Shown: in pieces, positions 23,020 through 32,994 of the stretch | Numbering within the stretch: position 1 is the first letter of the stretch | Layout: every line of letters begins with the position of its first letter | Source of the DNA: Eleusine coracana subsp. coracana | Taxonomy: Eukaryota; Streptophyta; Magnoliopsida; Poales; Poaceae | Reading direction: 5' to 3' | DNA: 64,000 nt | NCBI GenBank assembly: GCA_032690845.1 | Contig: CM064426.1 | Location: 43,417,721 to 43,481,720, forward strand | Program-made: the position numbers and the translations under genes | Notes under the pieces: generated by a model | Seen by the model: the letters and a program-made list of their open reading frames with translations, nothing else | Database searches by the model: none | What the model was told of the DNA's origin: nothing

Positions 23020-23042
23020 GCAAAAAGAAGATGGCTTATGTT

Positions 23043-23161
23043 GGATGCGATCATACCAGCACTAAAGCACCGGATCCCATCAGAACTCCGAAGTTAAGCG
23101 TGCTTGGGCGAGAGTAGTACTAGGATGGTTGACCTCCTGGGAAGTCCTCGTGTTGCATCCC
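23043..23161 (+). rRNA. 5S rRNA gene, closest to consensus (reference copy)
   Basis: This gene would give the 5S RNA of the large ribosomal subunit, made by RNA polymerase III with TFIIIA. It is 119 nt, starts GGATGCGATCATACC and ends GTGTTGCATCCC, whose ends pair as helix I (GGATGC with GCATCC). By the standard numbering, box A is about 50-64 (AGTTAAGCGTGCTTG), the intermediate element 67-72 and box C about 80-97. CpG sites are at 6, 29, 47, 57, 67 and 107, and all six are intact. The one departure from the expected plant sequence is T at 87 in box C (GGATGGTTGACC). It may be active, but that cannot be read from sequence. Confidence 0.97.
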
Positions 23162-23187
23162 TTTTTGCTCTACTCTCCTTTTCTTTT
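23162..23187 (+). terminator. RNA polymerase III terminator of the reference 5S copy
   Basis: TTTTT directly after the gene, then GCTCTACTCTCC and a second T-rich run (TTTTCTTTT). Nearly all copies have this double arrangement. The first run is weakened to T4 after some genes (1246, 2986, 4724) and broken after others (4423, 6164, 7905, 47050). Confidence 0.8.
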
Positions 23188-23357
23188 GAGAGAGAGAGAG
23201 AGAGACAGAGATAGTTATGCGAGCCCGACCTTGAAAGCACGACGCGCGGTCGGTGAAAGGGAGGTCAGCCACGACGGCTTTGCTCTGAAAAGCATGTAGG
23301 AGGATATGGGTCAATGTAGGAGTCCTGGTTAAAGGCAAAAAGAAGATGGTTTATGTT

Positions 23358-24048
23358 GGATGCGATCATACCAGCACTAAAGCACCGGATCCCATCAGAA
23401 CGGGCATAACTTTTCGCTCGGGTGTCCATTTTGGCTGAAATTTTTACAGGAGCTTCTAGATTCAAAGTTAAGCATACCCACACTCGGCTATGCCCTGTGT
23501 GCCCTCGTTAAAAAATTAAAAAAAATCGGGAAGATAAAGAAAAAAATCATTCAACTTGAAACCCGACGTTTTCTGAAACTTCCAGATTTTTTGTAGGCCA
23601 CATCGTACCTTTGTTTGGGTTGAACTTTTTTGTGGATTCTCCCCCGTTGTTGGTGAGCTGGAGAAAAATATCAAAAAAAGAAAATTAAAAAAAAAAGAAA
23701 TTTGGGATTTCTACTAGTGCTACATCTAGCCACGTGAAATTTCTAGATTTGGCAGTTTTGTACTTAGCCCCCCGTTATCGCCTGTGTGCCTTTGTCTCCT
23801 TGTTTCTACTTTGCTATCACAACTGTTCTAGGACATACTTAGACCAGCAACTAGGGACAAGTTACTTGGGTACTTATTCAGCTTTACTATCTATTTTTGA
23901 TTTATGTGCCGCTCATATATATATATTTGGCCTTCGTAACTCTACATATTTCTTCTAAACAACACATAGGTTATTTTGTAACCCTTGCAATCATGGAACA
24001 CACCTCCCTGGTATCCTTTGATTTGCTTTTCAGAACTTTATAAGAGCT
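23358..24048 (+). repeat. 5S-head/insert chimera 14 (representative)
   Basis: Head 23358-23401 is identical to 5S positions 1-44. Then come 60 nt of foreign sequence (GGGCATAACTTTTCGCTCGG...), 14 nt resembling 5S positions 45-59 (23462-23475), then a longer foreign part: A-rich 23505-23560, a CCCGACG block, a T-rich block, a second A-rich block 23660-23705, CACGTG near 23732, CCTGTGTGCC repeated at 23494 and 23781, a TA tract near 23915, and CAGAAC near the right end. The insert rejoins spacer at AAGAGCT/GGAAGGCACG. No terminal repeats, tRNA-like head or transposase is seen, so I give it no family. Confidence 0.9.
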
Positions 24049-24174
24049 GGAAGGCACGCCGCGCGGTCGGCGAAAGGGAGCTCAGCCACGACGGCTTTGC
24101 TCTGAAAAGCATGCAGGAGGATATGGGCCAACGTAGGACTCCTGGTTAAAGGGAAAAAGAAGATGGTTTATATT

Positions 24175-24319
24175 AGATGCGATCATACCAGCCCTAAAGC
24201 ACCGGATCCCATCAGAACTCCAAAGTTAAGCATGCTTGGGTGAGAGTAGTACTAGGATGGCTTGGGTGAGGGTAGTACTAGGATGGGTGACTTCCTGGGA
24301 AGTTCTCGTGTTGCATCCC
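24175..24319 (+). rRNA. 5S rRNA gene with 26-nt internal duplication
   Basis: 145 nt; G1A, A19C, G48A, G58A, C67T, C92T, C104T plus duplication of 60-85. Confidence 0.9.
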
Positions 24320-24505
24320 TTTTTGCTCTACTCTCTTTTTTTTGAGAGAGAGAGACAGAGAGTTATGCGAGCCCGAGCTTGAAGGCACGACGCGTGGTTG
24401 GCAAAAGGGAGGTCAGCCACGACGGCTTTGCTCTGAAAAGCGTGTAGGAGGATATGGGTCAACGTAGGAGTCCTGGTTAAAGGCAAAAAGAAGATGGTTT
24501 ATGTT

Positions 24506-24624
24506 GGATGCGATCATACCAGCACTAAAGCACCGGATCCCATCAGAACTCCGAAGTTAAGCGTGCTCGGGCGAGAGTAGTACTAGGATGGTTGACCTCC
24601 TGGGAAGTCCTCGTGTTGCATCCC
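24506..24624 (+). rRNA. 5S rRNA gene, inner class, near reference
   Basis: Differences: T63C and G87T. Confidence 0.95.
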
Positions 24625-24823
24625 TTTTTGCTCTACTCTCCTTTTCTTTTGAGAGAGAGAGAGAGAGAGACAGAGATAGTTATGCGAGCCCCAGCCTTGA
24701 AAGCACGACGCGCGGTCGGTGAAAGGGAGGTCAGCCACGACGGCTTTGCTCTCAAAAGCATGTTGGAGGATATGGGTCAATGTAGGAGTCCTGGTTAAAG
24801 GCAAAAAGAAGATGGTTTATGTT

Positions 24824-25515
24824 GGATGCGATCATACCAGCACTAAAGCACCGGATCCCATCAGAACGGGCATAACTTTTCGCTCGGGTGTCCATTTTGG
24901 CTGAAATTTTTACAGGAGCTTCTAGATTCAAAGTTAAGCATACCCACACTCGGCTATGCCCTGTGTGCCCTCGTTAAAAAATTAAAAAAAAATCAGGAAG
25001 ATAAAGAAAAAAATCATTCAACTTGAAACCCGACGTTTTCTGAAACTTCCAGATTTTTTGTAGGCCACATCGTACCTTTGTTTGGGTTGAACTTTTTTGT
25101 GGATTCTCCCCCGTTGTTGGTGAGCTGGAGAAAAATATCAAAAAAAGAAAATTAAAAAAAAAAGAAATTTGGGATTTCTACTAGTGCTACATCTAGCCAC
25201 GTGAAATTTCTAGATTTGGCAGTTTTGTACTTAGCCCCCCGTTATCGCCTGTGTGCCTTTGTCTCCTTGTTTCTACTTTGCTATCACAACTGTTCTAGGA
25301 CATACTTAGACCAGCAACTAGGGACAAGTTACTTGGGTACTTATTCAGCTTTACTATCTATTTTTGATTTATGTGCCGCTCATATATATATATTTGGCCT
25401 TCGTAACTCTACATATTTCTTCTAAACAACACATAGGTTATTTTGTAACCCTTGCAATCATGGAACACACCTCCCTGGTATCCTTTGATTTGCTTTTCAG
25501 AACTTTATAAGAGCT
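24824..25515 (+). repeat. 5S-head/insert chimera 15
   Basis: Head 24824-24867 matches the reference. Nearly the same as chimera 14; AATCAGG replaces AATCGGG near 24991. Confidence 0.9.
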
Positions 25516-25641
25516 GGAAGGCACGCCGCGCGGTCGGCGAAAGGGAGCTCAGCCACGACGGCTTTGCTCTGAAAAGCATGCAGGAGGATATGGGCCAACG
25601 TAGGACTCCTGGTTAAAGGGAAAAAGAAGATGGTTTATATT

Positions 25642-25786
25642 AGATGCGATCATACCAGCCCTAAAGCACCGGATCCCATCAGAACTCCAAAGTTAAGCAT
25701 GCTTGGGTGAGAGTAGTACTAGGATGGCTTGGGTGAGGGTAGTACTAGGATGGGTGACTTCCTGGGAAGTTCTCGTGTTGCATCCC
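25642..25786 (+). rRNA. 5S rRNA gene with 26-nt internal duplication
   Basis: 145 nt; same as at 24175. Last copy to the right with this duplication. Confidence 0.9.
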
Positions 25787-25972
25787 TTTTTGCTCTACTC
25801 TCTTTTTTTTGAGAGAGAGAGACAGAGAGTTATGCGAGCCCGAGCTTGAAGGCACGACGCGTGGTTGGCAAAAGGGAGGTCAGCCACGACGGCTTTGCTC
25901 TGAAAAGCGTGTAGGAGGATATGGGTCAACGTAGGAGTCCTGGTTAAAGGCAAAAAGAAGATGGTTTATGTT

Positions 25973-26091
25973 GGATGCGATCATACCAGCACTAAAGCAC
26001 CGGATCCCATCAGAACTCCGAAGTTAAGCGTGCTCGGGCGAGAGTAGTACTAGGATGGTTGACCTCCTGGGAAGTCCTCGTGTTGCATCCC
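25973..26091 (+). rRNA. 5S rRNA gene, inner class, near reference
   Basis: T63C and G87T, as at 24506. Last copy with G87T. Confidence 0.95.
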
Positions 26092-26289
26092 TTTTTGCTC
26101 TACTCTCCTTTTCTTTTGAGAGAGAGAGAGAGAGAGACAGAGATAGTTATGCGAGCCCCACCTTGAAAGCACGACGCGCGGTCGGTGAAAGGGAGGTCAG
26201 CCACGACGGCTTTGCTCTCAAAAGCATGTTGGAGGATATGGGTCAATGTAGGAGTCCTGGTTAAAGGCAAAAAGAAGATGGTTTATGTT

Positions 26290-26983
26290 GGATGCGATCA
26301 TACCAGCACTAAAGCACCGGATCCCATCAGAACGGGCATAACTTTTCGCTCGGGTGTCCATTTTGGCTGAAATTTTTACAGGAGCTTCTAGATTCAAAGT
26401 TAAGCATACCCACACTCGGCTATGCCCTGTGTGCCCTCGTTAAAAAATTAAAAAAAAATCAGGAAGATAAAGAAAAAAATCATTCAACTTGAAACCCAAC
26501 GTTTTCTGAAACTTCCAGATTTTTTGTAGGCCACATCGTACCTTTGTTTGGGTTGAACTTTTTTGTGGATTCTCCCCCGTTGTTGGTGAGCTGGAGAAAA
26601 ATATCAAAAAAAGAAAATTAAAAAAAAAGAAAGTTGGGATTTCTACTAGTGCTACATCTAGCCACGTGAAATTTCTAGATTTGGCAGTTTTGTACTTAGC
26701 CCCCCGTTATCGCCTGTGTGCCTTTGTCTCCTTGTTTCTACTTTGCTATCACAACTGTTCTAGGACATACTTAGACCAGCAACTAGGGACAAGTTACTTG
26801 GGTACTTATTCAGCTTTACTATCTATTTTTGATTTGTGTGCCACTCATATATATATATTTGGCCTTCCTAACTCTACATATTTCTTCTAAACAACACATA
26901 GGTTATTTTGTAACCCTTGCAATCATGGAACACACCTCCCTGGTATCCATTAATTTGCTTTTCAGCACTTTTTTATAAGAGCT
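26290..26983 (+). repeat. 5S-head/insert chimera 16
   Basis: Head 26290-26333. Left part like chimera 15, right part different (CCATTAATTTGC, CAGCACTTTTTTATAAGAGCT), so the duplication ends inside it. Confidence 0.9.
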
Positions 26984-27109
26984 GGAAGGCACGCCGCGCG
27001 GTCGGCGAAAGGGAGCTCAGCCACGACGGCTTTCCTGTGAAAAGCATGCAGGAGGATATGGGTCAACGTAGGAATCCTGGTTAAAGGGAAAAAGAAGATG
27101 GTTTATATT

Positions 27110-27228
27110 AGATGTGATCATACCAGCCCTAAAGCACCGGATCCCATCAGAACTCCAAAGTTAAGCATGCTTGGGTGAGAGTAGTACTAGGATGGGTGAC
27201 CTCCTGGGAAGTCCTCGTGTTGCATCCC
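27110..27228 (+). rRNA. 5S rRNA gene, post-insert class, sole gene of its unit
   Basis: Differences: G1A, C6T, A19C, G48A, G58A, C67T. The spacer after it has a (GA) tract of about 40 nt ending GAGCGAG. Confidence 0.92.
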
Positions 27229-27249
27229 TTTTTGCTCTACTCTATTTTT

Positions 27250-27295
<46 letters not shown>

Positions 27296-27438
27296 TTATG
27301 TGAGCCCGAGCTTGAAGGCACGACGCGTGGTTGGCGAAAGGAAGGTCAGCCACGACGGCGTTGCTCTGAAAAGCGTGTAGGAGGATATGGGTCAATGTAG
27401 GAGTCCTGGTTAAAGGCAAAAAGAAGATGGTTTATGTT

Positions 27439-28131
27439 GGATGCGATCATACCAGCACTAAAGCACCGGATCCCATCAGAACGGGCATAACTTTTCGCTC
27501 GGATGTCCATTTTGGCTGAAATTTTTACAGGAGCTTCTAGATTCAAAGTTAAGCATACCCACACTCGGCTATGCCCTGTGTGCCCTCGTCAAAAAATTCA
27601 TTAAAAATTGGGAAGATAAAGAAAAAATTCATTCAACTTGAAACCCGATGTTTTCTGAAACTTCAAGATTTTTTGTAGGCCACATCGTACCTTTGTTTGG
27701 GCTGAACTTTTTTGTGGATTCTCCCCCATTGTTGGTGAGTTGAAGAAAAATATCAAAAAAAGAAAATTAAAAAAAAAGAAATTTGGGATTTCTACTAATG
27801 CTACATCTAGCCACGTGAAATTTCTGGATTTGGTAGTTTTGTACTTAGCCCCCCGTTATCGCCTGTGTGCCTTTGTCTCCTTGTTTCTACTTTGCTATCA
27901 CAACTGTTCTAGGACATACTTAGACCAGCAACTAGGGACAAGTTACTTGGGTACTTATTCAGCTTTACTATCTATTTTTTATTTGTGTGCCACTCATATA
28001 TATATATATTTGGCCTTCCTAACTCTACATATTTCTTCTAAACAACACAAAGGATATTTTGTAACCCTTGCAATCATGAAACACACCTCCCTGGTATCCA
28101 TTGATTTGCTCTTCAGAACTTTATAAGAGCT
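27439..28131 (+). repeat. 5S-head/insert chimera 17
   Basis: Head 27439-27482 matches the reference. Insert has ATTCATTAAAAATTGG, shared with chimera 18. Confidence 0.9.
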
Positions 28132-28257
28132 GGAAGGCACGACGCGCGGTCGACGAAAGGGAGCTCAGCCACGACGGCTTTGCTCTCAAAAGCATGCAGG
28201 AGGATATGGGTCAACGTAGGACTCCTGGTTAAAGGGAAAAAGAAGATGGTTTATATT

Positions 28258-28376
28258 AGATGCAATCATACCAGCCCTAAAGCACCGGATCCCATCAGAA
28301 CTCCAAAGTTAAGCATGCTTGGGTGAGAGTAGTACTAGGATGGGTGACCTCCTGGGAAGTCCTCGTGTTGCATCCC
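28258..28376 (+). rRNA. 5S rRNA gene, post-insert class
   Basis: Differences: G1A, G7A, A19C, G48A, G58A, C67T. Confidence 0.92.
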
Positions 28377-28560
28377 TTTTTGCTCTACTCTATTTTTTTT
28401 TTTTGAGAGAGAGAGAGTTATGCGTGCCCGAGCTTGAAGACACGACGCGTGGTTGGCAAAAGGAAGGTCAGCCACGACGGTTTTGCTCTGAAAAGCGTGT
28501 AGGAGGATATGGGTCAACGTAGGAGTCCTAGTTAAAGGGAAAAAGAAGATGGTTTATGTT

Positions 28561-28679
28561 GGATGCGATCATACCAACACTAAAGCACCGGATCCCATGA
28601 GAACTCAGAAGTTAAGCGTGCTTGGGCGAGAGTAGTACTAGGATGGGTGACCTCCTGGGAAGTCCTCGTGTTGCATCCC
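28561..28679 (+). rRNA. 5S rRNA gene, inner class, near reference
   Basis: Differences: G17A, C39G, C47A. All of positions 48-119 match the reference, so the internal promoter is intact. Confidence 0.95.
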
Positions 28680-28871
28680 TTTTTGCTCTACTCTCTTTTT
28701 CTTTTGAGAGAGAGAGAGAGAGAGATAGTTATGCGAGCCCGAGCTTGAAGGCACGACGCGCGGTTGGTGAAAGGGAGGTCAGCCACGATGGCTTTGCTCT
28801 AAAAAGCGTGTAGGAGGATATGGGTCAACATAGGAGTCCTGGTTGAAGGCAAAAAGAAGATGATTTATGTT

Positions 28872-28990
28872 GGATGCGATCATACCAGCACTAAAGCACC
28901 GGATCCCATTAGAACTCCGAACTTAAGCGTGCTTGGGTGAGAGTAGTACTACGATGGGTGACCTCCTGGGAAGTATTCGTGTTGCATCTG
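28872..28990 (+). rRNA. 5S rRNA gene, inner class, diverged
   Basis: Differences: C39T, G51C, C67T, G81C, C104A, C105T, C118T, C119G. The 3' end no longer pairs fully with the 5' end. Confidence 0.88.
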
Positions 28991-29179
28991 TTTTTGCTCT
29001 ACTCTATTTTTTTGAGAGAGAGAGAGAGAGAGAGAGTTATGCGAGCCCGAGCTTGAAAGCACGACGCATGGTTGGCAAAAGGCAGGTCAGCCACGACGGC
29101 TTTGCTATGAAAAGCGTGTAGGAGGATATGGGTCAACGTAGGAGTGCTGGTTAAAGGCAAAAAGAAGATGGTTTATGTT

Positions 29180-29298
29180 GGATGCGATCATACCAGCACT
29201 AAAGCACCGGATCCCATCAGAACTCCGAAGTTAAGCGTGCTTGGGCGAGAGTAGTATTAGGATGGGTGACCTCTTGGGAAGTCCTCGTGTTGCATATC
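29180..29298 (+). rRNA. 5S rRNA gene, inner class, altered 3' end
   Basis: Matches the reference through position 77, then C78T, C95T, C117A, C118T. Confidence 0.92.
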
Positions 29299-29490
29299 TT
29301 TTTGCTCTACTCTCTTTTTCTTTTGAGAGAGAGAGAGAGAGAGATAGTTATGCGAGCCCGAGCTTGAAGCCACGACGCGCGGTCGGTGAAAGGGAGATCA
29401 GCCACGACGGCTTTGCTCTGAAAAGCGTGTAGGAGGATATGGGTCAATCTAGGAGTCCTGGTTAAAGGCAAAAAGAAGATGGTTTATGTT

Positions 29491-30182
29491 GGATGCGATC
29501 ATACCAGCACTAAAGCACTGGATCCCATCAGAACGGGCATAACTTTTCGCTCGGGTGTCCATTTTGGCTGAATTTTTTACAGGAGCTTCTAGATTCAAAG
29601 TTAAGCATACCCACACTCGGCTATGCCCTGTGTGCCCTCGTCAAAAAATTCATTAAAAATTGGGAAGATAAAGAAAAAATTCATTCAACTTGAAACCCGA
29701 TATTTTCTGAAACTTCAAGATTTTTTGTAGGCCACATCGTACCTTTGTTTGGGCTGAACTTTTTTGTGGATTCTCCCCCATTGTTGGTGAGTTGGAGAAA
29801 AATATCAAAAAAAGAAAATGAAAAAAAAAAGAAATTTGGGATTTCTACTAATGCTACATCTAGCCATGTGAAATTTCTGGATTTGGTAGTTTTGTACTTA
29901 GCCCCCCGTTATCGCCTGTGTGCCTTTGTCTCCTTGTTTCTACTTTGCTATCACAACTGTTTTAGGACATACTTAGACCAGCAACTAGGGACAAGTTACT
30001 TGGATACTTATTCAGCTTTACTATCTATTTTTTATTTTTGTGCCACTCATATATATATATTTGGCCTTCCTAACTCTACATATTTCTTCTAAACAACACA
30101 AAGGTTATTTTGTAACCCTTGCAATCATGGAACACACCTCCCTGGTATCCATTGATTTGCTCTTCAGAACTTTATAAGAGCT
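29491..30182 (+). repeat. 5S-head/insert chimera 18
   Basis: Head 29491-29534 with C29T. CATGTG replaces CACGTG near 29870. Confidence 0.9.
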
Positions 30183-30308
30183 GGAAGGCACGACGCGCGG
30201 TCGGCGAAAGGGAGCTCAACCACGACGGCTTTGCTCTCAAAAGCATGCAGCAGGATATGGGTCAACGTAGAACTCCTGGTTAAAGGGAAAAAGAAGATGG
30301 TTTATATT

Positions 30309-30427
30309 AGATGCAATCATACCAGCCCTAAAGCACCGGATCCCATCAGAACTCCAAAGTTAAGCATGCTTGGGTGAGAGTAGTACTAGGATGGGTGACC
30401 TCCTGGGAAGTCCTCGTGTTGCATCCC
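30309..30427 (+). rRNA. 5S rRNA gene, post-insert class
   Basis: G1A, G7A, A19C, G48A, G58A, C67T, the same set as at 28258. Confidence 0.92.
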
Positions 30428-30615
30428 TTTTTGCTCTGTTCTATTTTTTTTTTTTGAGAGAGAGAGAGAGAGTTATGCGAGCCCAAGCTTGAAGACACGA
30501 CGCGTGGTTGGCAAAAGGAAGGTCAGCCACGACGGCTTTGCTCTGAAAAGCGTGTAGGAGGATATGGGTCAACGTAGGAGTCCTAGTTAAAGAGAAAAAG
30601 AAGATGGTTTATGTT

Positions 30616-30734
30616 GGATGCAATCATACCAACACTAAAGCACCGGATCCCATCAGAACTCTGAAGTTAATCGTGCTTGGGCGAGAGTAGTACTAGGATG
30701 GGTGACCTCCTGGGAAGTCCTCGTGTTGCATCCC
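30616..30734 (+). rRNA. 5S rRNA gene, inner class
   Basis: Differences: G7A, G17A, C47T, G56T. G56T falls in box A. Confidence 0.92.
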
Positions 30735-30933
30735 TTTTTGCTCTACTCTCTTTTTCTTTTGAGAGAGAGAGAGAGAGAGAGAGAGATAGTTAATGCGAGC
30801 CCGAGCTTGAAGGCACGACGCGCGGTCGGTGAAAGGGAGATCAGCCACGACGGCTTTGCTCTGAAAAGCATGTAGGAGGATATGGGTCAATGTAGGAGTC
30901 CTGGTTAAAGGCAAAAAGAAGATGGTTTATGTT

Positions 30934-31624
30934 GGATGCGATCATACCAGCACTAAAGCACCGGATCCCATCAGAACGGGCATAACTTTTCGCTCGGGTG
31001 TCCATTTTGGCTGAAATTTTTACAGGAGCTTCTAGATTCAAAGTTAAGCATACCCACACTAGGCTATGCCCTGTGTGCCCTCTTCAAAAAATTCATAAAA
31101 ATCGGGAAGATAAAGAAAAAATTCATTCAACTTGAAACCCGATGTTTTTTGAAACTTCAAGATTTTTTATAGGCCACATCGTACCTTTGTTTGGGCTGAA
31201 CTTTTTTGTGGATTCTCCCCCATTGTTGGTGAGTTGGAGAAAAATATCAAAAAAAGAAAATTAAAAAAAAAGAAATTTGGGATTTCTACGAATGCTACAT
31301 CTAGCCACGTGAAATTTCTGGATTTGGCAGTTTTGTACTTAGCCCCCCGTTATCGCCTGTGTGCCTTTGTCTCCTTGTTTCTACTTTGCTATCACAACTG
31401 TTCTAGGACATACTTAGACCAGCAAACTAGGGACAAGTTACTTGGGTACTTATTTAGCTTTACTATCTATTTTTGATTTGTGTGCCACTCATATATATAT
31501 ATTTGGCCTTCCTAACTCTATATATTTCTTCTAAACAACACATAGGTTATTTTGTAACCCTTGCAATCATGGAACACACCTCCCTGGTATCCTTTGATTT
31601 GCTTTTTAGAACTTTATAAGAGCT
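30934..31624 (+). repeat. 5S-head/insert chimera 19
   Basis: Head 30934-30977 matches the reference. An extra A (AGCAAACTAGGG near 31422) breaks the recurrent frame, as in chimera 6. Confidence 0.9.
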
Positions 31625-31750
31625 GGAAGGCACGCCGCGCGGTTGGCGAAAGGGAGCTCAGCCACGACGGCTTTGCTCTGAAAAGCATGCAGGAGGATAT
31701 GGGTCAACGTAGGACACCTGGTTAAAGGGAAAAAGAAGATGGTTTATATT

Positions 31751-31869
31751 AGATGCGATCATACCAGCCCTAAAGCACCGGATCCCATCAGAACTCCAAA
31801 GTTAGGCATGCTTGGGTGAGAGTAGTACTAGGATGGGTGACTTCCTGGGAAGTCCTCGTGTTGCATCCC
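31751..31869 (+). rRNA. 5S rRNA gene, post-insert class, sole gene of its unit
   Basis: G1A, A19C, G48A, A55G, G58A, C67T, C92T, the set seen at 10971. Last post-insert copy of the left subfamily with A19C before the far right edge. Confidence 0.92.
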
Positions 31870-32059
31870 TTTTTGCTCTACTCTCTTTTTTTTGAGAGAG
31901 AGAGAGAGAGAGAGAGTTATGCGAGCCCGAGCTTGAAGGCACAACGCGTGGTTGGCGAAAGGGAGGTCAGCCACGACGGCTTTGCTCTGAAAAGCGTGTA
32001 GGAGGATATGAGTCAACGTAGGAGTCCTGGTTAAAGGCAAAAAGAAGATGGTTTATGTT

Positions 32060-32749
32060 GGATGCGATCATACCAGCACTAAAGCACCGGATCCCATCAG
32101 AACGGGCATAACTTTTCGCTCGGGTGTCCATTTTGGCTGAAATTTTTACAGGAGCTTCTAGATTCAAAGTTAAGCATACCCACACTGGGCAATGCCCTGT
32201 GTGCCCTCGTCAAAAAATTCAAAAAAAATTGGGAAGATAAAGAAAAAATTCATTCAACTTGAAACGTGACGTTTTCTGAAACTTCATGATTTTTTGTAGG
32301 CCACATCGTACCTTTGTTTGGGCTGAACTTTTTTGTGGATTCTCCCCCATTGTTGGTGAGTTGGAGAAAAATATCAAAAAAAGAAAATTAAAAAAAAAGA
32401 AATTTGGGATTTCTACTAGTGCTACATCTAGCCACGTGAAATTTCTGGATTTGGCAGTTTTGTACTTAGCCCCTCGTTATCGCCTGTGTGCGTTTGTCTC
32501 CTTGCTTCTACTTTGCTATCATAACTGTTCTAGGACATACTTAGACCAGCAACTAGGGACAAGTTACTTGGGTACTTATTTAGCTTTACTATCTATTTTT
32601 GATTTGTGTCCCACTCAAATATATATATTTGCCTTCCTAACTCTACATAATTCTTCTAAATAACACATAGGTTATTTTGTAACCCTTGCAATCATGGAAC
32701 ACACCTCCATGGTATCGTTTGATTTGCTTTTCAGGAATTTATAAGAGCT
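32060..32749 (+). repeat. 5S-head/insert chimera 20 (subfamily recombinant)
   Basis: Head 32060-32103. The left part has the left-subfamily CTTCTAGATTC; the right part has the right-subfamily CCCCTCGTTATC (near 32470) and further private changes (CTTGCTTC, GTCCCACTCAAAT) shared with chimera 21. The switch lies between about 32160 and 32470. Confidence 0.88.
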
Positions 32750-32875
32750 GGAAGGCACGCCACGCGGTCGGCGAAAGGGAGCTTAGCCACGGCGGCTTTG
32801 CTCTGAAAAGCATGCAGGAGGATATGGGTCAACGTAGGACTCCTGGTTAAAGGGAAAAAGAAGATGGTTTATATT

Positions 32876-32994
32876 AGATGTGATCATACCAGCACTAAAG
32901 CACCAGATCCCATCAGAACTCCGAAGTTAAGCATGCTTGGGTGAGAGTAGTACTAGGATGGGTGACCTCCTGGGAAGTCCTCGTGTTGCATCCC
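32876..32994 (+). rRNA. 5S rRNA gene, post-insert class
   Basis: Differences: G1A, C6T, G30A, G58A, C67T. First post-insert copy with A at 19, the right-subfamily state. Confidence 0.93.

Larger units (their letters stand above)
23360..26640 (+). repeat. Tandem duplication, period about 1,467 bp
   Basis: Post-insert genes at 24175 and 25642 (spacing 1467), inner genes at 24506 and 25973 (1467) and chimeras at 23358, 24824 and 26290 share private changes: C104T, T63C, GGGCCAACG, CCCCCGTTGTTGG and GTTAAAAAATTAAA. Confidence 0.85.

Noticed and set aside
23728..23740. CACGTG (G-box) in the inserts as a promoter element
   Set aside because: It is a 6-bp palindrome that recurs because the insert recurs, with no gene or other promoter element near it.
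23360..24048. TGGTATC in the insert (CTCCCTGGTATCC) as a primer-binding site for initiator Met-tRNA
   Set aside because: Only seven bases fit and the following bases do not continue the match; no LTR end stands before it.
23402..24048. Insert as a DNA transposon with terminal inverted repeats
   Set aside because: The left end (GGGCATAACTTTTCG) and the reverse complement of the right end (AGCTCTTATAAAGTTC) do not match over a useful length.
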